Assembly (NCBI RefSeq): GCF_042477335.2
Contig: NC_091246.1
Coordinates: 213,589,501 to 213,653,500 of the forward strand
Length of the DNA stretch: 64,000 nucleotides
Direction: 5' to 3'
Source: Ovis canadensis
Taxonomy: Eukaryota > Chordata > Mammalia > Artiodactyla > Bovidae
A model generated the notes under the pieces. The model ran no database searches. It was not told where the DNA came from and saw only the letters and a list, made by a program, of their open reading frames with translations. The translations under genes were made by a program, and so were the position numbers. Each line of letters begins with the position of its first letter. The stretch's first letter is position 1. This document shows positions 12,501 to 23,697 of this stretch, piece after piece.

Positions 12501-12656
12501 TATATATGACTACACATGACTAATTTCTACTAGATTGCTAATCAGTTGGAAGTGATTTTCATAAGTAGTCTTGTCTATCAATAACTTTAAAGAAATAGAA
12601 GATAGTTTCCTGAAGGACCAATAAAAATGTTTTATGTACAAGTATGATTAATACTA

Positions 12657-12861
12657 GGGACTTCCCTGGTGGCTCAGATGGTAAAGCGTGTGTCTACAAT
12701 GCGGGAGACCCAGGTTCAATCCCTGGGTTGGGAAGATCCCCTGGAAAAGGAAATGGCAACCCACCCCAATAGTATTGCCTGGAAAATGCCATGGACAGAG
12801 GAGCCTGGAAGACTACTGTCCATGGGATTGCAAAGAGTTGGACATGACTGAGCGACTTCAC
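12657..12861 (+). mobile_element. Bov-tA SINE with 14-bp target duplication
   Basis: Full Bov-tA flanked by TATGATTAATACTA at 12643-12656 and 12862-12875. Confidence 0.9.
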
Positions 12862-12929
12862 TATGATTAATACTACGTTATCTGTAATAGAAAAAAAATA
12901 GGAAAGCCCTAAATACCACATCAATAGGG

Positions 12930-13350
12930 AAGCAATATGGCATTGTGGTTAAGAATTGCCTGGATTCAAATCCTATCTGCACAATTTACTGTGTGATCAT
13001 GGACACATTATCTCACTCTCCAGTTAGTTTGCTTGTGCTCATTCGCTAAAGTAGTGTCTGACTTTTTGCGACCCCATGGACAGTAGTCCCCAGGCTCCTC
13101 TGTCCGTGGGATTTCCCAGGCAAGAACACTGGAGTGGGTTGCCATTTCCTTCTCTAGGGGCTCTTCCCAACTCAAGGATCGAACCCTCATCTCCTGCATT
13201 GGCAGGCAGGTTCTTTACCACTGAGCCACCAGGGAAGCCCCATTTGTAAAATGAAGCTAATAAAATTTACTCCACTGGTTTCTTATAGTACTTAGAATAG
13301 TTCCTAGTCCATAGTATATACTCAATACACTTTAGTTATCATTACTGATA
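12930..13350 (+). repeat. MIR SINE split by a Bov-tA
   Basis: MIR-like halves (GGCATTGTGGTTAAGAATTG before, TTTGTAAAATGAAGCTAATA after) are separated by the reverse Bov-tA at about 13026-13240, so the insertion dates the MIR as older. Confidence 0.65.
13026..13240 (-). mobile_element. Bov-tA SINE inserted in MIR
   Basis: Reverse Bov-tA ending CTGAGCCACCAGGGAAGCCC. Confidence 0.87.
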
Positions 13351-14364
13351 GGGAATTGGGATACATCTTGGTAGAGGCACATGAGGGAATACTAGGTAAC
13401 TTTTTTAAAAAAGACAGCTGTATGCGTTACTTAACTAGAAGACAGTCTGTTGCCAACTCACTTTGTCTCCCTCTCTCCAATGCCCTGCAAAAAACTTAGC
13501 TAGAGAGGGGCTGAATTTTGTGCATATATATTGAAGAACAGAGAGCAGACTTAGGGGCCTCTGATGGAAAATAAAATTATTTGGTGGGGGTGCGTTATAG
13601 GAGGAGAAAGGGAAGAGGCTTTGGGGCAATGTGGATTGTATAGAGAGAAAAGACCTGCCAGCTTTTTTTTTCTTTCTAGGCAAAGAAAACTGATGTTTAT
13701 TAAAATGTTCATTAGGTGACATGCACTTTGCTGCCAGCTTGATGTAAGTAAATAATTCCATTTAGTCTTTGAAGTAACCCTAAGAGGTGGGTGTTACTGC
13801 TGGTTGACCACAAAATTATAGAGGTGAAATGGTTTGACTGCCACACCTGGAGCTTAACTATGCTATGCGAAGCTCAAAACCTGTATTGACTTCATGACTT
13901 CAAGATACTTCGCTCAACTCAACGCCTTTCACTTCAGTGCCTCCAAGGAAAGTGTAAGGTCTTTCATGAAGCAGACCACATCATCTGGCATCCATTTTGT
14001 CAGAGCTACTTCCCATTTTCCCAAAAGGGCATCTGTCCTTGCTCGCTGTGCTCCTTCTGTCCACTTGACTTATTGCTACTCAGCCCACAGGCCTCCTCAC
14101 AGTAGGCACTTCCTCTTGGGAGCCTTCCCTGATAGCTCTTGATAGCCTCCCAGTCAGGGCTGTCACAAACATGTGTTCCCTGCTGTTCCCAGGGGACCTT
14201 GTTCTGTCACAGCACTTGCACATATATGCAATCATCAGTGACTCTTCTGCCTTTGCCACTGAAGACAGGGTCAGTCTCCAACACCTGTATAGTCCCCAAC
14301 CACTGGTAGTTGCTCCATTAATGTACAGGAACTAGGGATGAATATGATCCCCTCTCCTTGGGCT
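13351..14364. other. Intergenic sequence with MIR/L2-like pieces
   Basis: About 13740-13870 is MIR-like. About 14050-14340 resembles reverse L2 (GAGCCTTCCCTGATAGCTCT). The open frames are not supported as genes. Confidence 0.4.
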
Positions 14365-14447
14365 AATTTTTTAATTGAAGTATAGTTAACTTACAAAATT
14401 ATATTATTTTCAGGTGTTCAACAAGGTGCTTCAGTTATATATATGTA

Positions 14448-16355
14448 TCAGTTCAGTTCAGTTCAGTTCATTTGAGTCGCTCAGTTGTGTCTGACTCTTT
14501 GCAACCCCATGAACCGCACGCAGCATGCCAGGCCTCCCTGCTGCTACTGCTAAGTCACTTCAGTTGTGTCCGACTCTGTGCAACCCCATAGACGGCAGGC
14601 CACCAGGCTCCGCCATCCCTGGGATTCTCCAGGCAAGAACACTGGAGTGGGTCGCCATTTCCTTCTCCAGTGCATGAAGTGAAAAGTGAAAGTGAAGTCG
14701 CTCAGTTGTGTCTGACTTGTTGCAACCCCATGGATTACAGCCTACCAGGCTCTTCCATCCATGGGATTTTCCAGGCAAGAGTACTGGAGTGGGTTGCCAT
14801 TACCTTCTCCCCAGGCCTCCCTAGTCATCACCAACTCCTGGAGTTTACCCAAACTCATGTCAATTGAGTCGGTGATGCCATCCAGCCATCTCATCCTCTG
14901 TCATCCCCTTCTCCTCCTGCCCTCAATCTTTCCCAGCATCAGGGTCTTTTCAGATGAGTCAGCTCTTTGCATCAGGTGGCCAAAGTATTGGAGTTTCAGC
15001 TTCAACATCAGTCCTTCCAATGAACACCCAGGACTGATCTCCTTTATGATGGACTGGTTGGATTTCCTTGCAGTCCAAGGGACTCTCAAGAGTCTTATCC
15101 AACACCACAGTTCAAAAGCATCCATTCTTCGGCACTCAGCTTTCTTTATGGTCCAACTCTCACATCCATACATGACTACTGGAAAAACCATAGCCTTGAC
15201 TAGATGGACCTTTGTTGGCAAAGTAATGTCTCTGCTTTTGAATATGCTGTCTAGATTGGTCATAACTTTCCTTCCAAGGAGTAACCGTCTTTTAATTTCA
15301 TGGCTGCAGTCACCATCTGCAGTGATTTTGGAGCCCAAAAAATAAAGTCTGACACTGTTTCCCTATCTACTTCCCATGAAGTGATGGGACCATATGCCAT
15401 GATATTTGTTTTCTGAATGTTGAGCTTTAAGCCAACTTTTTCACTCTCCTCTTTCACTTTCATCAGGAGGCTTTTTAGTTCCTCTTCACTTTCTGCCATA
15501 AGAGGGGTGTCATCTGCATATCTGAGGTTATTGACATTTCTGCCAGCAATCTTGATTCCAGCTTGTGCTTCTTCCAGCCCGGCGTTTCTCATGATGGACT
15601 CTGCATAGAAGTTAAATAAGCAGAGTGACAATATACAGCCTTGACGTACTCCTTTTCCTATTTGGAAACAGTCTGTTGTTCCATGTCCAGTTCTAACTGT
15701 TGCTTCCTGACTTGCATACAGATTTCTCAAGAGGCATGTCAGGTGGTCTGGTATTCCCATCTCTTTCAGAATTTTCCACAGTTTATTGTGATCCACACAG
15801 TCAAAGGCTTTGGCATAGTCAATAAAGTAGAAATAGATGTTTTTCTGGAACTTTCTTGCTTTTTCCGTGATCCAGCAGATGCTGGCAATTTGATCTCTGG
15901 TTCCTCTGCCTTTTCTAAAACAAGCTTAAACATCTGAAGTTCACAGTTCACATAGTGCTAAAGCCTGGCTTGGAGAATTCTGAGCATTACTTTACTAGCA
16001 TGTGAGATGAGTGCAATTGTGTGGTAGTTGGGCATTCTTTGGCATTGCCTTTCTTTGGGATTGGAATGAAAACGGACCTTTTCTAGTCCTGTGGCCACTG
16101 CTGAGTTTTCCAAATTTGCTGGTATATTGAGTGCAGCACTTTCACAGCATCATCTTTTAGGATTTGAAATAGCTCAGCTGGAATTCCATCACCTCCACTA
16201 GCTTTGTTTGCAGTGATGCTTCCTAAAGCTCACTTGACTTCGCATTCCAGGATGTCTGGCTCTAGGCGAGTGATCACACCATCGGGATTATCTGGGTTGT
16301 GAAGATCTTTTTTGTATAGTTCTTCTGTGTCTTCTTGCCACTTCTTCTGTATATA
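14448..16355 (-). mobile_element. BovB LINE, 5' truncated, interrupted by BOV-A2
   Basis: About 1.6 kb of BovB from the 3' tail into the reverse-transcriptase domain. A 178-codon frame (15796-15260) and a 145-codon frame (15338-14901) together cover much of the RT. The YADD catalytic motif is intact (15520-15509, RYADDTPLMAES). Frameshifts separate the frames, so it is not autonomous. Confidence 0.92.
14538..14813 (-). mobile_element. BOV-A2 SINE inside BovB
   Basis: Dimeric BOV-A2 starting CTGCTGCTACTGCTAAGTCA. The target AGGCCTCCCT is repeated before (about 14529) and after (about 14814), showing insertion into the BovB. Confidence 0.87.
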
Positions 16356-16407
16356 TCTATATTATTTTCTAAAAATTCTTTTCCATTATGGTTTACTACA
16401 AGATATT

Positions 16408-16759
16408 AAATATAAAATGAATATAACATTGAATTAAACATAACAAATGAACTTGATAAATCTAAAAGTAAAATTACTCTTGAAATGAGATGAAAAGGAA
16501 ATTATTCTTAAAAAGCTCAGTACTCAAACAACCACTTTTGATTTTTGGGGGGTTTTAATTGCTTTCTGTAAGAAACTTTCCCGTTGTTGTATAATTAATA
16601 AGACTGTATTTAGTGGAAACACGTTAGAAGTTGGGATTTTGAGTCTGATATAAAGGGAGAACTGTCCCCTAACAGTAGCTTGCTAGAATAAATTGTTAAT
16701 GAACTATTAGAAATCAAAGCCTGTCTAATTAAAAAATAAACATTTGCTCTTAAAAAAAA
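16408..16759 (+). pseudogene. Candidate retrocopied mRNA 3' end inside L1 (parent unknown)
   Basis: About 350 bp interrupts an L1 between AGATATT and GAATATAG. It ends with AATAAA (16735-16740), a 12-nt spacer and an A-run (16752-16759), the mark of a polyadenylated transcript copied by L1 machinery. It carries no recognisable coding sequence, so it would be a 3'UTR-only copy. Parent not identified. Confidence 0.45.
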
Positions 16760-16939
16760 TATATTGAATATAGTTCCCTGTGCTATGAATCTTTGTTGTT
16801 AATCTGTTTTACAAATAGTAGTGTGCATCTGTTAATTCCCTACACCCAACTTATCCCTCCCTGACCCCTCCCCTTTGGTAACCTTAAGTTTGTTTGCTAT
16901 GTCTGTGAGTCTGTTTCTATTTTGTAAATAATTTTATTT

Positions 16940-17280
16940 GTACTACTTTTTATTTACTTGTGGCTGCACTGGGTCATCGCTCTGCTCGGGTTTCTCGAAT
17001 CGTGGTGAGCTGGGCTACTCTTTATTGCGGTGTGCGGGCTGCTCCTTTTGGTGGCTTCTCTTGTTACAGAACACAGTCTCTAGGCGTGCAGGCTTCACTA
17101 GTTGCGGCACACATGCTTGGTAATTGTGGCTCAGGGGCTCTAGAACTAGGGCTCAGTAGTTGTGGCACACAGGCTTAGCCGCTCCAAGGCATGTGCAATC
17201 TTCCCGGACCAGGGATCAAACCCATGTCCCCTGCATTAGCAGGTGGATTCTTATCCACTGTGCCACCAGGTAAGTCCTGT
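16940..17280 (-). mobile_element. Long CHR-type SINE
   Basis: Longer SINE with GGTGTGCGGGCTGCTCCTTT and AGTTGTGGCACACAGGCTTA internal blocks and CACTGTGCCACCAGGTAAGTCC head, inserted in L1; TGTACT occurs on both sides. Confidence 0.78.
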
Positions 17281-17530
17281 ACTGTTTTTTAGATTGCACA
17301 TTTCAGTGATCTCATGATGCTTGTCTTTCTCTTTTCTCTCAGAGAAAAGACAGTCCTATGTAAGTACATACTAAGTGAGTACTTCACTTAGTATGATCAT
17401 CTGTAGGTCCATCCATGTTGGTGCAAATGAGCAGTCAGTGCTTTTGATGTATTACTTTGGTGGGTGAGACCAGGGAAGAATTATGGGCGCCACAGGAAAC
17501 TGGGATGTGGTATCTTTTGGTTCACTAGAT

Positions 17531-17578
17531 ACATACACACACACACATATGTGTGTATGTGTGTGTGTGTGTGTGTGT
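17531..17578. repeat. (AC)n/(GT)n microsatellite, self-complementary
   Basis: ACATACACACACACACATAT passes into GTGTGTATGTGTGTGTGTGT; the two arms can pair as a hairpin. Likely polymorphic. Confidence 0.9.
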
Positions 17579-18844
17579 TCTACTGCATCCAGAACTCTAG
17601 CAAACAATATTTTCTCAACTGTTTATTGTGTATAAGCATGATGAGTCAGAGGTGAGTTAACCCTGCTCTCTGGGAGGGAGATGCTCACCAGCAAGAAGGA
17701 ATGACTTCCTGGGCTGCAGGGCTGACTTAGGAAAATTCCTTGCCTAGAGCCCTAATCAGTGTCTTGGTGCCTAGGAAAAGTGAAGTGTTATTTCCAGGGG
17801 TGAGCAGTTGATTTGGTCCATTCAGTCTTGAGGATTATACATAGTAATCCTAGTTAACATCACAATGTTCAAATTTAAGAGCACACTGGGTACTTCCTGG
17901 AGGAAAAACACTGAGCAGGCCCAGTCCTTGCCTAGTAGCCTTACTTGTAAGTTAGTAATGATAAGAGCAGGTTGGTGTATTAGGAACATAGAACTTCCTA
18001 ATAATTTCTTGGTAGTTTGTCTAGCAGAAAGATCTCTGCCCCCTTTTAGGGTGGTTTTCATTTCCCTTCTGAAAATTGCTTTTCTTGCAAGGGACTTAAT
18101 TAAACCACAAAACATGAAATGGAAGAACCAATTCCAATCAAAAAGATCTTAGTGGCATAAGATGTGGACTCTCAAGATCAAACAGGTTATTTAAAATGAT
18201 CAGGTATCTCTTTTCTGGCAATCAATCGATTTGTACAGGATACCACCCTTTCCTAAAACCACTCCCTTATAAAATGATTGTCCTAATACTCCAGTTTTGG
18301 ATAAGAATTATTCCAGTTTTACCAAAGGGCACTGTATTTTATATGTGGAGTCAAGATGAAGGAAAGGTACGGAATACATGAGATGACAATGGCAAGTGTG
18401 AACCTGTAGAAAATGCGCTTCATATTTGACTGGGAAGAGTACAAAAGTATTAGCTAAGAACATTCGGCAAAGGGGTCAGGGTGCATCCTGCCTCTCATGG
18501 AACAAAAAGGCTTGGAGAAACGGACACACGCACTTAACTAGAAAGCGAAGCGTAAGCAAGGAGAGCACAGAGGTCACGGAGTAAAGACGCAGACACAGTT
18601 ACTGAGGAACAACCCCAAACTCCCAAGAAAATGCTGCTGCCCCTCCCTCCTCATTCCTCCCAGCTTGCAGATACAAAACAAGCCCCATCTCAAGAAGGGG
18701 TGTAGCTGTTTAGTGTCAGCTACTAAGAAAACCATAAATTTCCACTTTATGTTTTATGGGAATTGGAGTTTGGGGGACCTACCAGAAGGCTCTATTATGA
18801 TTTAACTTTATCCATGTAACAATATATCTCAGATAAAGTCCAGG
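17579..18844. other. Unassigned intergenic sequence
   Basis: Overlapping open frames on both strands at 17822-18152 show no domain or splice support. Nothing else identified. Confidence 0.4.
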
Positions 18845-19395
18845 TTCCAGGGGGAGGGGATGGACTGGGAAATTGGGATTGACATATATACTCTGCTGCT
18901 CAGTCGCTTCAGTCGTATCCGACTCTGTGCAACCCCATAGACAGCAGCCCACCAGGCTCTGCCATCCCTGGGATTCTCAAGGCAAGAACGCTGAAGTGGG
19001 TTGCCATTTCCTTCTCCAATGCGTGAAAGTGAAAAGTGAAAGTGAAGTTGCTCAGTCCTATCGGACTCTTAGCGATCCCATAGACTGCAGCCCACCAGGC
19101 TCCTCCGTCCATGGGATTTTCCAGACAAGAGTGCTGGAGTGGGTTGCCATTGCCTTCTCTGAATATATATACACTGACATGTATAAAACAGATTACTAAT
19201 GAGAACTGACTATATAGCACAGGGAACTCTAATCAATGCTCTGTGGTGACCTAAATGGAAAGGAAATCCAGAACAGAGGGTTTATATGTAAACATATAGC
19301 TGATTCTATATATGTACTTTGCTGTACAGCAGAAACTAACACAATATTGTAAAGCAAGTATACTCCAATTGGGGGGAAAAAAAAAAAAAGACCAG
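18845..19395 (+). mobile_element. L1 3' end with poly-A, split by BOV-A2
   Basis: L1 3'UTR: GGGAAATTGGGATTGACATA before the insert; TATAGCACAGGGAACTCTAA and TTTGCTGTACAGCAGAAACT after it, closing in an A-run near 19379-19389. Confidence 0.8.
18893..19160 (-). mobile_element. BOV-A2 SINE inside L1
   Basis: Starts CTCTGCTGCTCAGTCGCTTC and ends TTGCCATTGCCTTCTC; short ATATATA-rich duplicates flank it. Confidence 0.85.
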
Positions 19396-20249
19396 GTTGC
19401 CTCAGTTTAAAAAAAAAAAAAAGCAGAAACAGGCAAAAAATATTTGGGCTTTATTTTTCTTGGCAGGGCAAATTGAGATTAATGAAATTTAATCATGCTT
19501 TATTGCTCCTTTTAGATTTCCAACATTAACCCAGGGCTTCCCAGCAGCAAAGTAGATTGCTTCTGTTCTAGAACAAAGGGACAAGGTCACCCTAACCCTC
19601 AGAACATGAGGAAAATCCCCAAGTCTTCAAAGAGTTTAAAGATCTCCATAGACTCAGTTCTCGTCCTAGTTCTTGTCAAGATTTGCCACTTTATAATTCA
19701 GAAAATAATTTATATTAATTACAGTACATTTTCTAGCAGGGAGGTTACTTACCCTACTGAAGAATATAGTAAATCCTGTAAAGTGGAAATGGAATAGAAG
19801 ACACTGAAAAACTACACTTTGGGTTCCAGTATTGTACTCAGACTGTGATATAAAATCTACTACTTGAGGAACATTACTCCATCTGGCCCAGTACTTAATC
19901 TATAGCAACCCAGACTGGACAGTCTGTGAGGAAACTCACAAAGGCTCATTTCCTCCTACAAATAGCCTTTATGCCCCCCAAAGTATCTCAGTTACGGGTG
20001 CCAATGTTCTTGGGTTATATTTAAAAGCTTAAAGAATCTGAGCCAAAGGAAAGGGTCTTCATTCTATCTTACATATGACAGGAGACTTACCAACTCTATA
20101 CTGGATACAAAAGCAGTTGAGTTGTGGTAACTAATGAGAAAACAGGTATAGATTAATTGGTTTGTTATAGAAGCTTCTCTTTTATAATTCATTACAGTCT
20201 TTTTTTCCTGCGTATCTCCTTCTTCACTACTGCAGTAGGTATCATAGGG
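19396..20249. other. Unassigned intergenic sequence
   Basis: AT-rich with a second A-run near 19409; no gene or RNA recognised. Confidence 0.4.
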
Positions 20250-20805
20250 CTTGTCTCCCAATGTCTATTCTTGTGGTTGTTTTAATCATTTTACCCTCCT
20301 CCTCTCAAGAGGTAGGGTGTATGCTTTTTCCTTTGAACCTGGGTGGGCTCCGAGACTGGCTTGACCAATAAAGCACAGTGAAGTGATGCTATAGTTTCCG
20401 AAGTTGTCATCAAAAGCCTTGCAGCTTCCCCCTTGGCCTCTGGGAACACTATGGTTCTTAGAACCCTGAACCACCCTGTGAGTACATCTGTCCTGGGACT
20501 GTCGTGCTGAATGTTCTGGAAGATAACCCCCTCTGAACCTGTCCTTCCACCATTCCAGCCCAGGAGCCAAACATGTAAGTGAAGATGCTCTCTGGGGATT
20601 TAAGGTGCTTCGGCCAGAGCTTCTCTAGCCCCCAGCTCTTTGAGTCATCCCCCAATACTTTAGTCACCCAGCTGAGGTTCCATCTTGCTGTGCCCTTTCT
20701 ACATTTTGGACCTATGGAATCTCATGAGTATAATAAAAGATTGTTGTTTTACACCACGAAGTTTTGGGGTGGTTTGTTATACAGCAAAAGGTAACTGGAA
20801 CATCT
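20250..20805 (+). mobile_element. MLT1-type MaLR LTR
   Basis: Old ERVL-MaLR LTR. Its 3' end TTTTGGGGTGGTTTGTTATA ... GTAACTGGAACA and upstream AATAAAAGATTGTTGTTTTA are diagnostic of MLT1. The 94- and 69-codon minus frames within it are chance. Confidence 0.72.
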
Positions 20806-21334
20806 CTTGGAATCTATTTTAGTTGAAAAATGGCTGTTGAGCTAAAGGCTGTATTTTCCAGCATCCGCTCTTGCAGGTGAGTGTGGTAATGAGTCTTGCC
20901 TGTGGTGTGTGAGTGGAAGTGATGCAATTTCCAAGTCATGTCAATAAAATGTTAGTGCTGGTCCTCCACTTGCCCTCCCTCACTGCTTCTTGTTGACTGA
21001 GATATAGTGATAATTGAAGCAGCTATGTAGGATCCACAGATATTCCAGAAGGCTGTAACAGACTGAATTCCCCAGGGAGCACATACTGAGCAGAATTCAA
21101 TGTGCAAAACACTCATTAAATAGTTCCATGGGGATCAACACCTGTAAAGAAGGGGAAGAAGGCAGAAGTGGGCAGAGGGCAAAGTTAAACTGCAATGCAG
21201 GGCCAATGACATCCTCAGTCAGGCCCATAGAAAACCTGGACGATTAAAAGAGCCCTTCACATTTGTCCTCCACTAGGTCTAGATGGCCAGGCCTTTATAA
21301 TCCCACAAGTTAGTTATTAGATTTGGGTGACTCT
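20806..21334. other. Unassigned intergenic sequence
   Basis: No gene or clear repeat seen; part may be an older repeat of the same class as the flanking LTR. Confidence 0.35.
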
Positions 21335-21345
21335 AGGCTTTGCCT

Positions 21346-21593
21346 CGGAGAAGGCAATGGTACCCTACTCCAGTACTCTTGCCTGGAGGAGCCTGGTGGG
21401 CTGCAGTCCATGCAGTCGCTAAGAGTCGGACACAACTGAGTGACTTCACTTTCACGTATTGGAGAAGGAAATGGCAACCCACTCCAGTGTTCCTGCCTGG
21501 GGAAGCCCAGGGACGGGGGAGCCTGGTAGGCTGCCGTCTATGGGGTCACACAGTCAGACACAACTGAAGTGACGCAGCAGCAGCAGCAGCAGC
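21346..21593 (+). mobile_element. BOV-A2 SINE with 11-bp target duplication and CAG tail
   Basis: Flanked by AGGCTTTGCCT at 21335-21345 and 21594-21604; ends in a (CAG) run typical of BOV-A2. The first monomer is internally shortened. Confidence 0.88.
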
Positions 21594-21619
21594 AGGCTTT
21601 GCCTAGATGTAATCTTAGT

Positions 21620-21812
21620 GTACTAGCTATTTATTTATTTATTTATTTAATATTCATTTGTTTGGCTGTGTTGATTCTCATGGGCTCTTTAGTTGTGGCA
21701 CGTGGTCTTAGTTGCCCCACAGCATATGGGGTCTTAGTTCCCCAAACAGGGATAGAACCCAAGTCCCCTGCATTGCAAGGTGGATTCTATTAACCACCAC
21801 GGAAATCCCTGT
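21620..21812 (-). mobile_element. CHR-type SINE with (TTTA)n tail
   Basis: TTTATTTATTTATTTA tail, AGTTGTGGCACGTGGTCTTA body and reversed head ending AACCACCACGGAAATCCC. Confidence 0.75.
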
Positions 21813-22155
21813 ACTATTTCTACATAACAAGATAACGTAAAATTAAACGGTTCAAAACAACGCTGGAAGGCTTCTTCCTTACCACACGAGATCTCTCTGT
21901 AGGCTAAGTATCCTCCAAGATGGCAGGTAGTGATCTGAGAAGGAGAGAATCAGAGCAAACCCAAGACCGAAATCACAGATTAAGTTTAAAAAAAAAAAAA
22001 AACAAAACCTAATCTCAGCACAAACATCCCTACTCATTAGAAGTGAATCAGGAAGTCTGGCCTACACTCAAGGAGAGATGACGACAAAGCGGAGGGAATC
22101 CCAGGAGGCAGGGGTCACTGGGGCCATCTTAGAGGCTGCCAAGCACAGAGAGGAT
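21813..22155 (-). mobile_element. MLT1-type LTR
   Basis: Starts with the reverse of an MLT1 3' end (GGTTCAAAACAACGCTGG) and ends GGGGCCATCTTAGAGGCTGC, the reverse of the MLT1 5' end. An internal A-run lies near 21987-22001. Confidence 0.6.
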
Positions 22156-22294
22156 GCATACAATTTTGTATCCTATTTTTAGCTTTCATCAACTTAAAAG
22201 TTTTGCCATTCTTCGTTTATGTTTTAAAAAATTATAAAAGCAATATATTCTTATTGTAAAAATCTTCAAATAGTCAAGTGATAGAAGGGTACTG

Positions 22295-22410
22295 TCTTCT
22301 TTTTTTTGCCACATGGCATGTGGGCTCTTAGTTCCCTGACCAGGGATCAAACTTGCAACCCCTGTAGTGGAAGCAGAGTCTTAACCATTGAACCATCAGG
22401 GAAGTCCTGA
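22295..22410 (-). mobile_element. CHR-type SINE
   Basis: TTTTTTGCCACATGGCATGT tail side; TTAGTTCCCTGACCAGGGAT core; ATCAGGGAAGTCC head. Confidence 0.82.
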
Positions 22411-22782
22411 CAATCCTTTTCTTTAAGCTGTTTCCCCAACTAGTTCAACTACCCTGAGGTAGCTGAATCTAAGATACTTTTCACACATAATAAACATGTA
22501 TGTATGTTTACAATACATACAATAAAAATGTGTGTATGTCTCTTGTAGTCCTAGTACTTATTACACCTCACACAGCAGATACTCTGCAAATGCTAAATAA
22601 ATGTTGGAGCTGAACTGAAGGCTTTGAGATGTCACTGAACCAGGAGTCAGAGGGCTGGTTCAAATCACAAAACCTCTCCCTAATTTACCCTTATTCTCTT
22701 TGGCCTCCAATTCCATAATTATCAAACACATGTGTAATGCTAGATTTTTTCCTAGTCCTCTCCAGATTTGCAAATACATGTC

Positions 22783-23000
22783 TAAGGAAATGGCTCAGAA
22801 GGTAAACAAATCCGTCTGCAACACGGAAGACCCTGGTTAATCCCTGGGTAGGGAAGATACCCTATAGAAGGAAATGACAACCCACTCCAATATTCTTGCC
22901 TGGAGAATCCCTGGACAGAGGGTCCTTGAGGGCTTCAGTCCACGGGGTTGCAAAGAGCCAGACACCACTAAGTGATTAACACTTCACTTTCACTTTCTTT
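22783..23000 (+). mobile_element. Diverged Bov-tA SINE
   Basis: AAATGGCTCAGAAGGTAAAC head and GCAAAGAGCCAGACACCACT end; more substitutions than the other copies. Confidence 0.78.
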
Positions 23001-23412
23001 CAAGAAGGAAATTATTCATCTTGTGCTCTCTTTACAAACCAATTCAAGTTAAATATTATAATCACTAGTCCTAGACCATGCATTTTACCCTATTTTTCAA
23101 TGCCCACATATATTTTTCATTTTAAAAATTATACAGATGTCAAAGATTCTGAATGTCAATCACAGTTTGAAGATCAGTTTCAGGTAATTAAATCTTGAAT
23201 CTTTTGGGTTTCAAAAAGTCTCTATCAAGGTTCATTTTTTTCACAAGTACTTGTTTCCAAAAGTTGGGTCACTCACAAACCTACGGTCTAGCTATAAGGT
23301 AGGATTAGCCTTACAAAATGTCCTAAAAAATTGTCATGCATATCATTTATTTCTGCATGGACTCTTTCCCAGCCACACTGAGCCTTTGGTAACAGGCGTT
23401 TTTAACATTTTT

Positions 23413-23692
23413 GCTGCTGCTGCTGCTGCTGCTGCTGCTAAGTCTGCTGCTGCTGCTAAGTCACTTCAGTCGTGTCCGACTCAGTGCGACCCCATAGATG
23501 ACAGCCCACCAGGCTCCCCCGTCCCTGGGATTCTCCAGGCAAGAACACTGGAGTGGCTTGCCACTTCCTTCTCCAGTGCATGAAAGTGAAAGTGAAGTTG
23601 CTCAGTCGTGTCCAACTCTTCGAGACCCCATGGACTGCAGCCTACCAGGCTCCTCCGCCCATGGGATTTCCCAGGCAAGAGTACAGGAGTGC
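23413..23692 (-). mobile_element. BOV-A2 SINE with expanded CTG run
   Basis: Begins with (GCT)n at 23413-23440, a second short GCTGCTGCTGCTAAG unit, then both BOV-A2 monomers. Partial target repeats (AACATTTT / GACATTTTAAC) flank it. Confidence 0.85.
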
Positions 23693-23697
23693 TAGTG

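Larger units (their letters stand above)
14365..17460 (-). mobile_element. L1 3' part split by BovB, a retrocopy-like insert and a CHR SINE
   Basis: Minus-oriented ruminant L1 3'UTR in pieces: 14365-14447 (TTTAATTGAAGTATAGTTAA), about 16356-16407 (TTCTTTTCCATTATGGTTTA), 16760-16936 (GAATATAGTTCCCTGTGCTA) and 17281-17460 (CTTAGTATGATCATCTGTAG). The parts are collinear with an L1 3'UTR once the insertions are removed. Confidence 0.75.

Noticed and set aside
13435-13761. 108-codon minus-strand frame
   Set aside because: Runs through A/T-rich low-complexity and MIR-like sequence; no protein-like motifs.
17822-18152. Overlapping 95-97-codon frames on both strands
   Set aside because: Mirror frames over the same bases without motif, splice or poly-A support.
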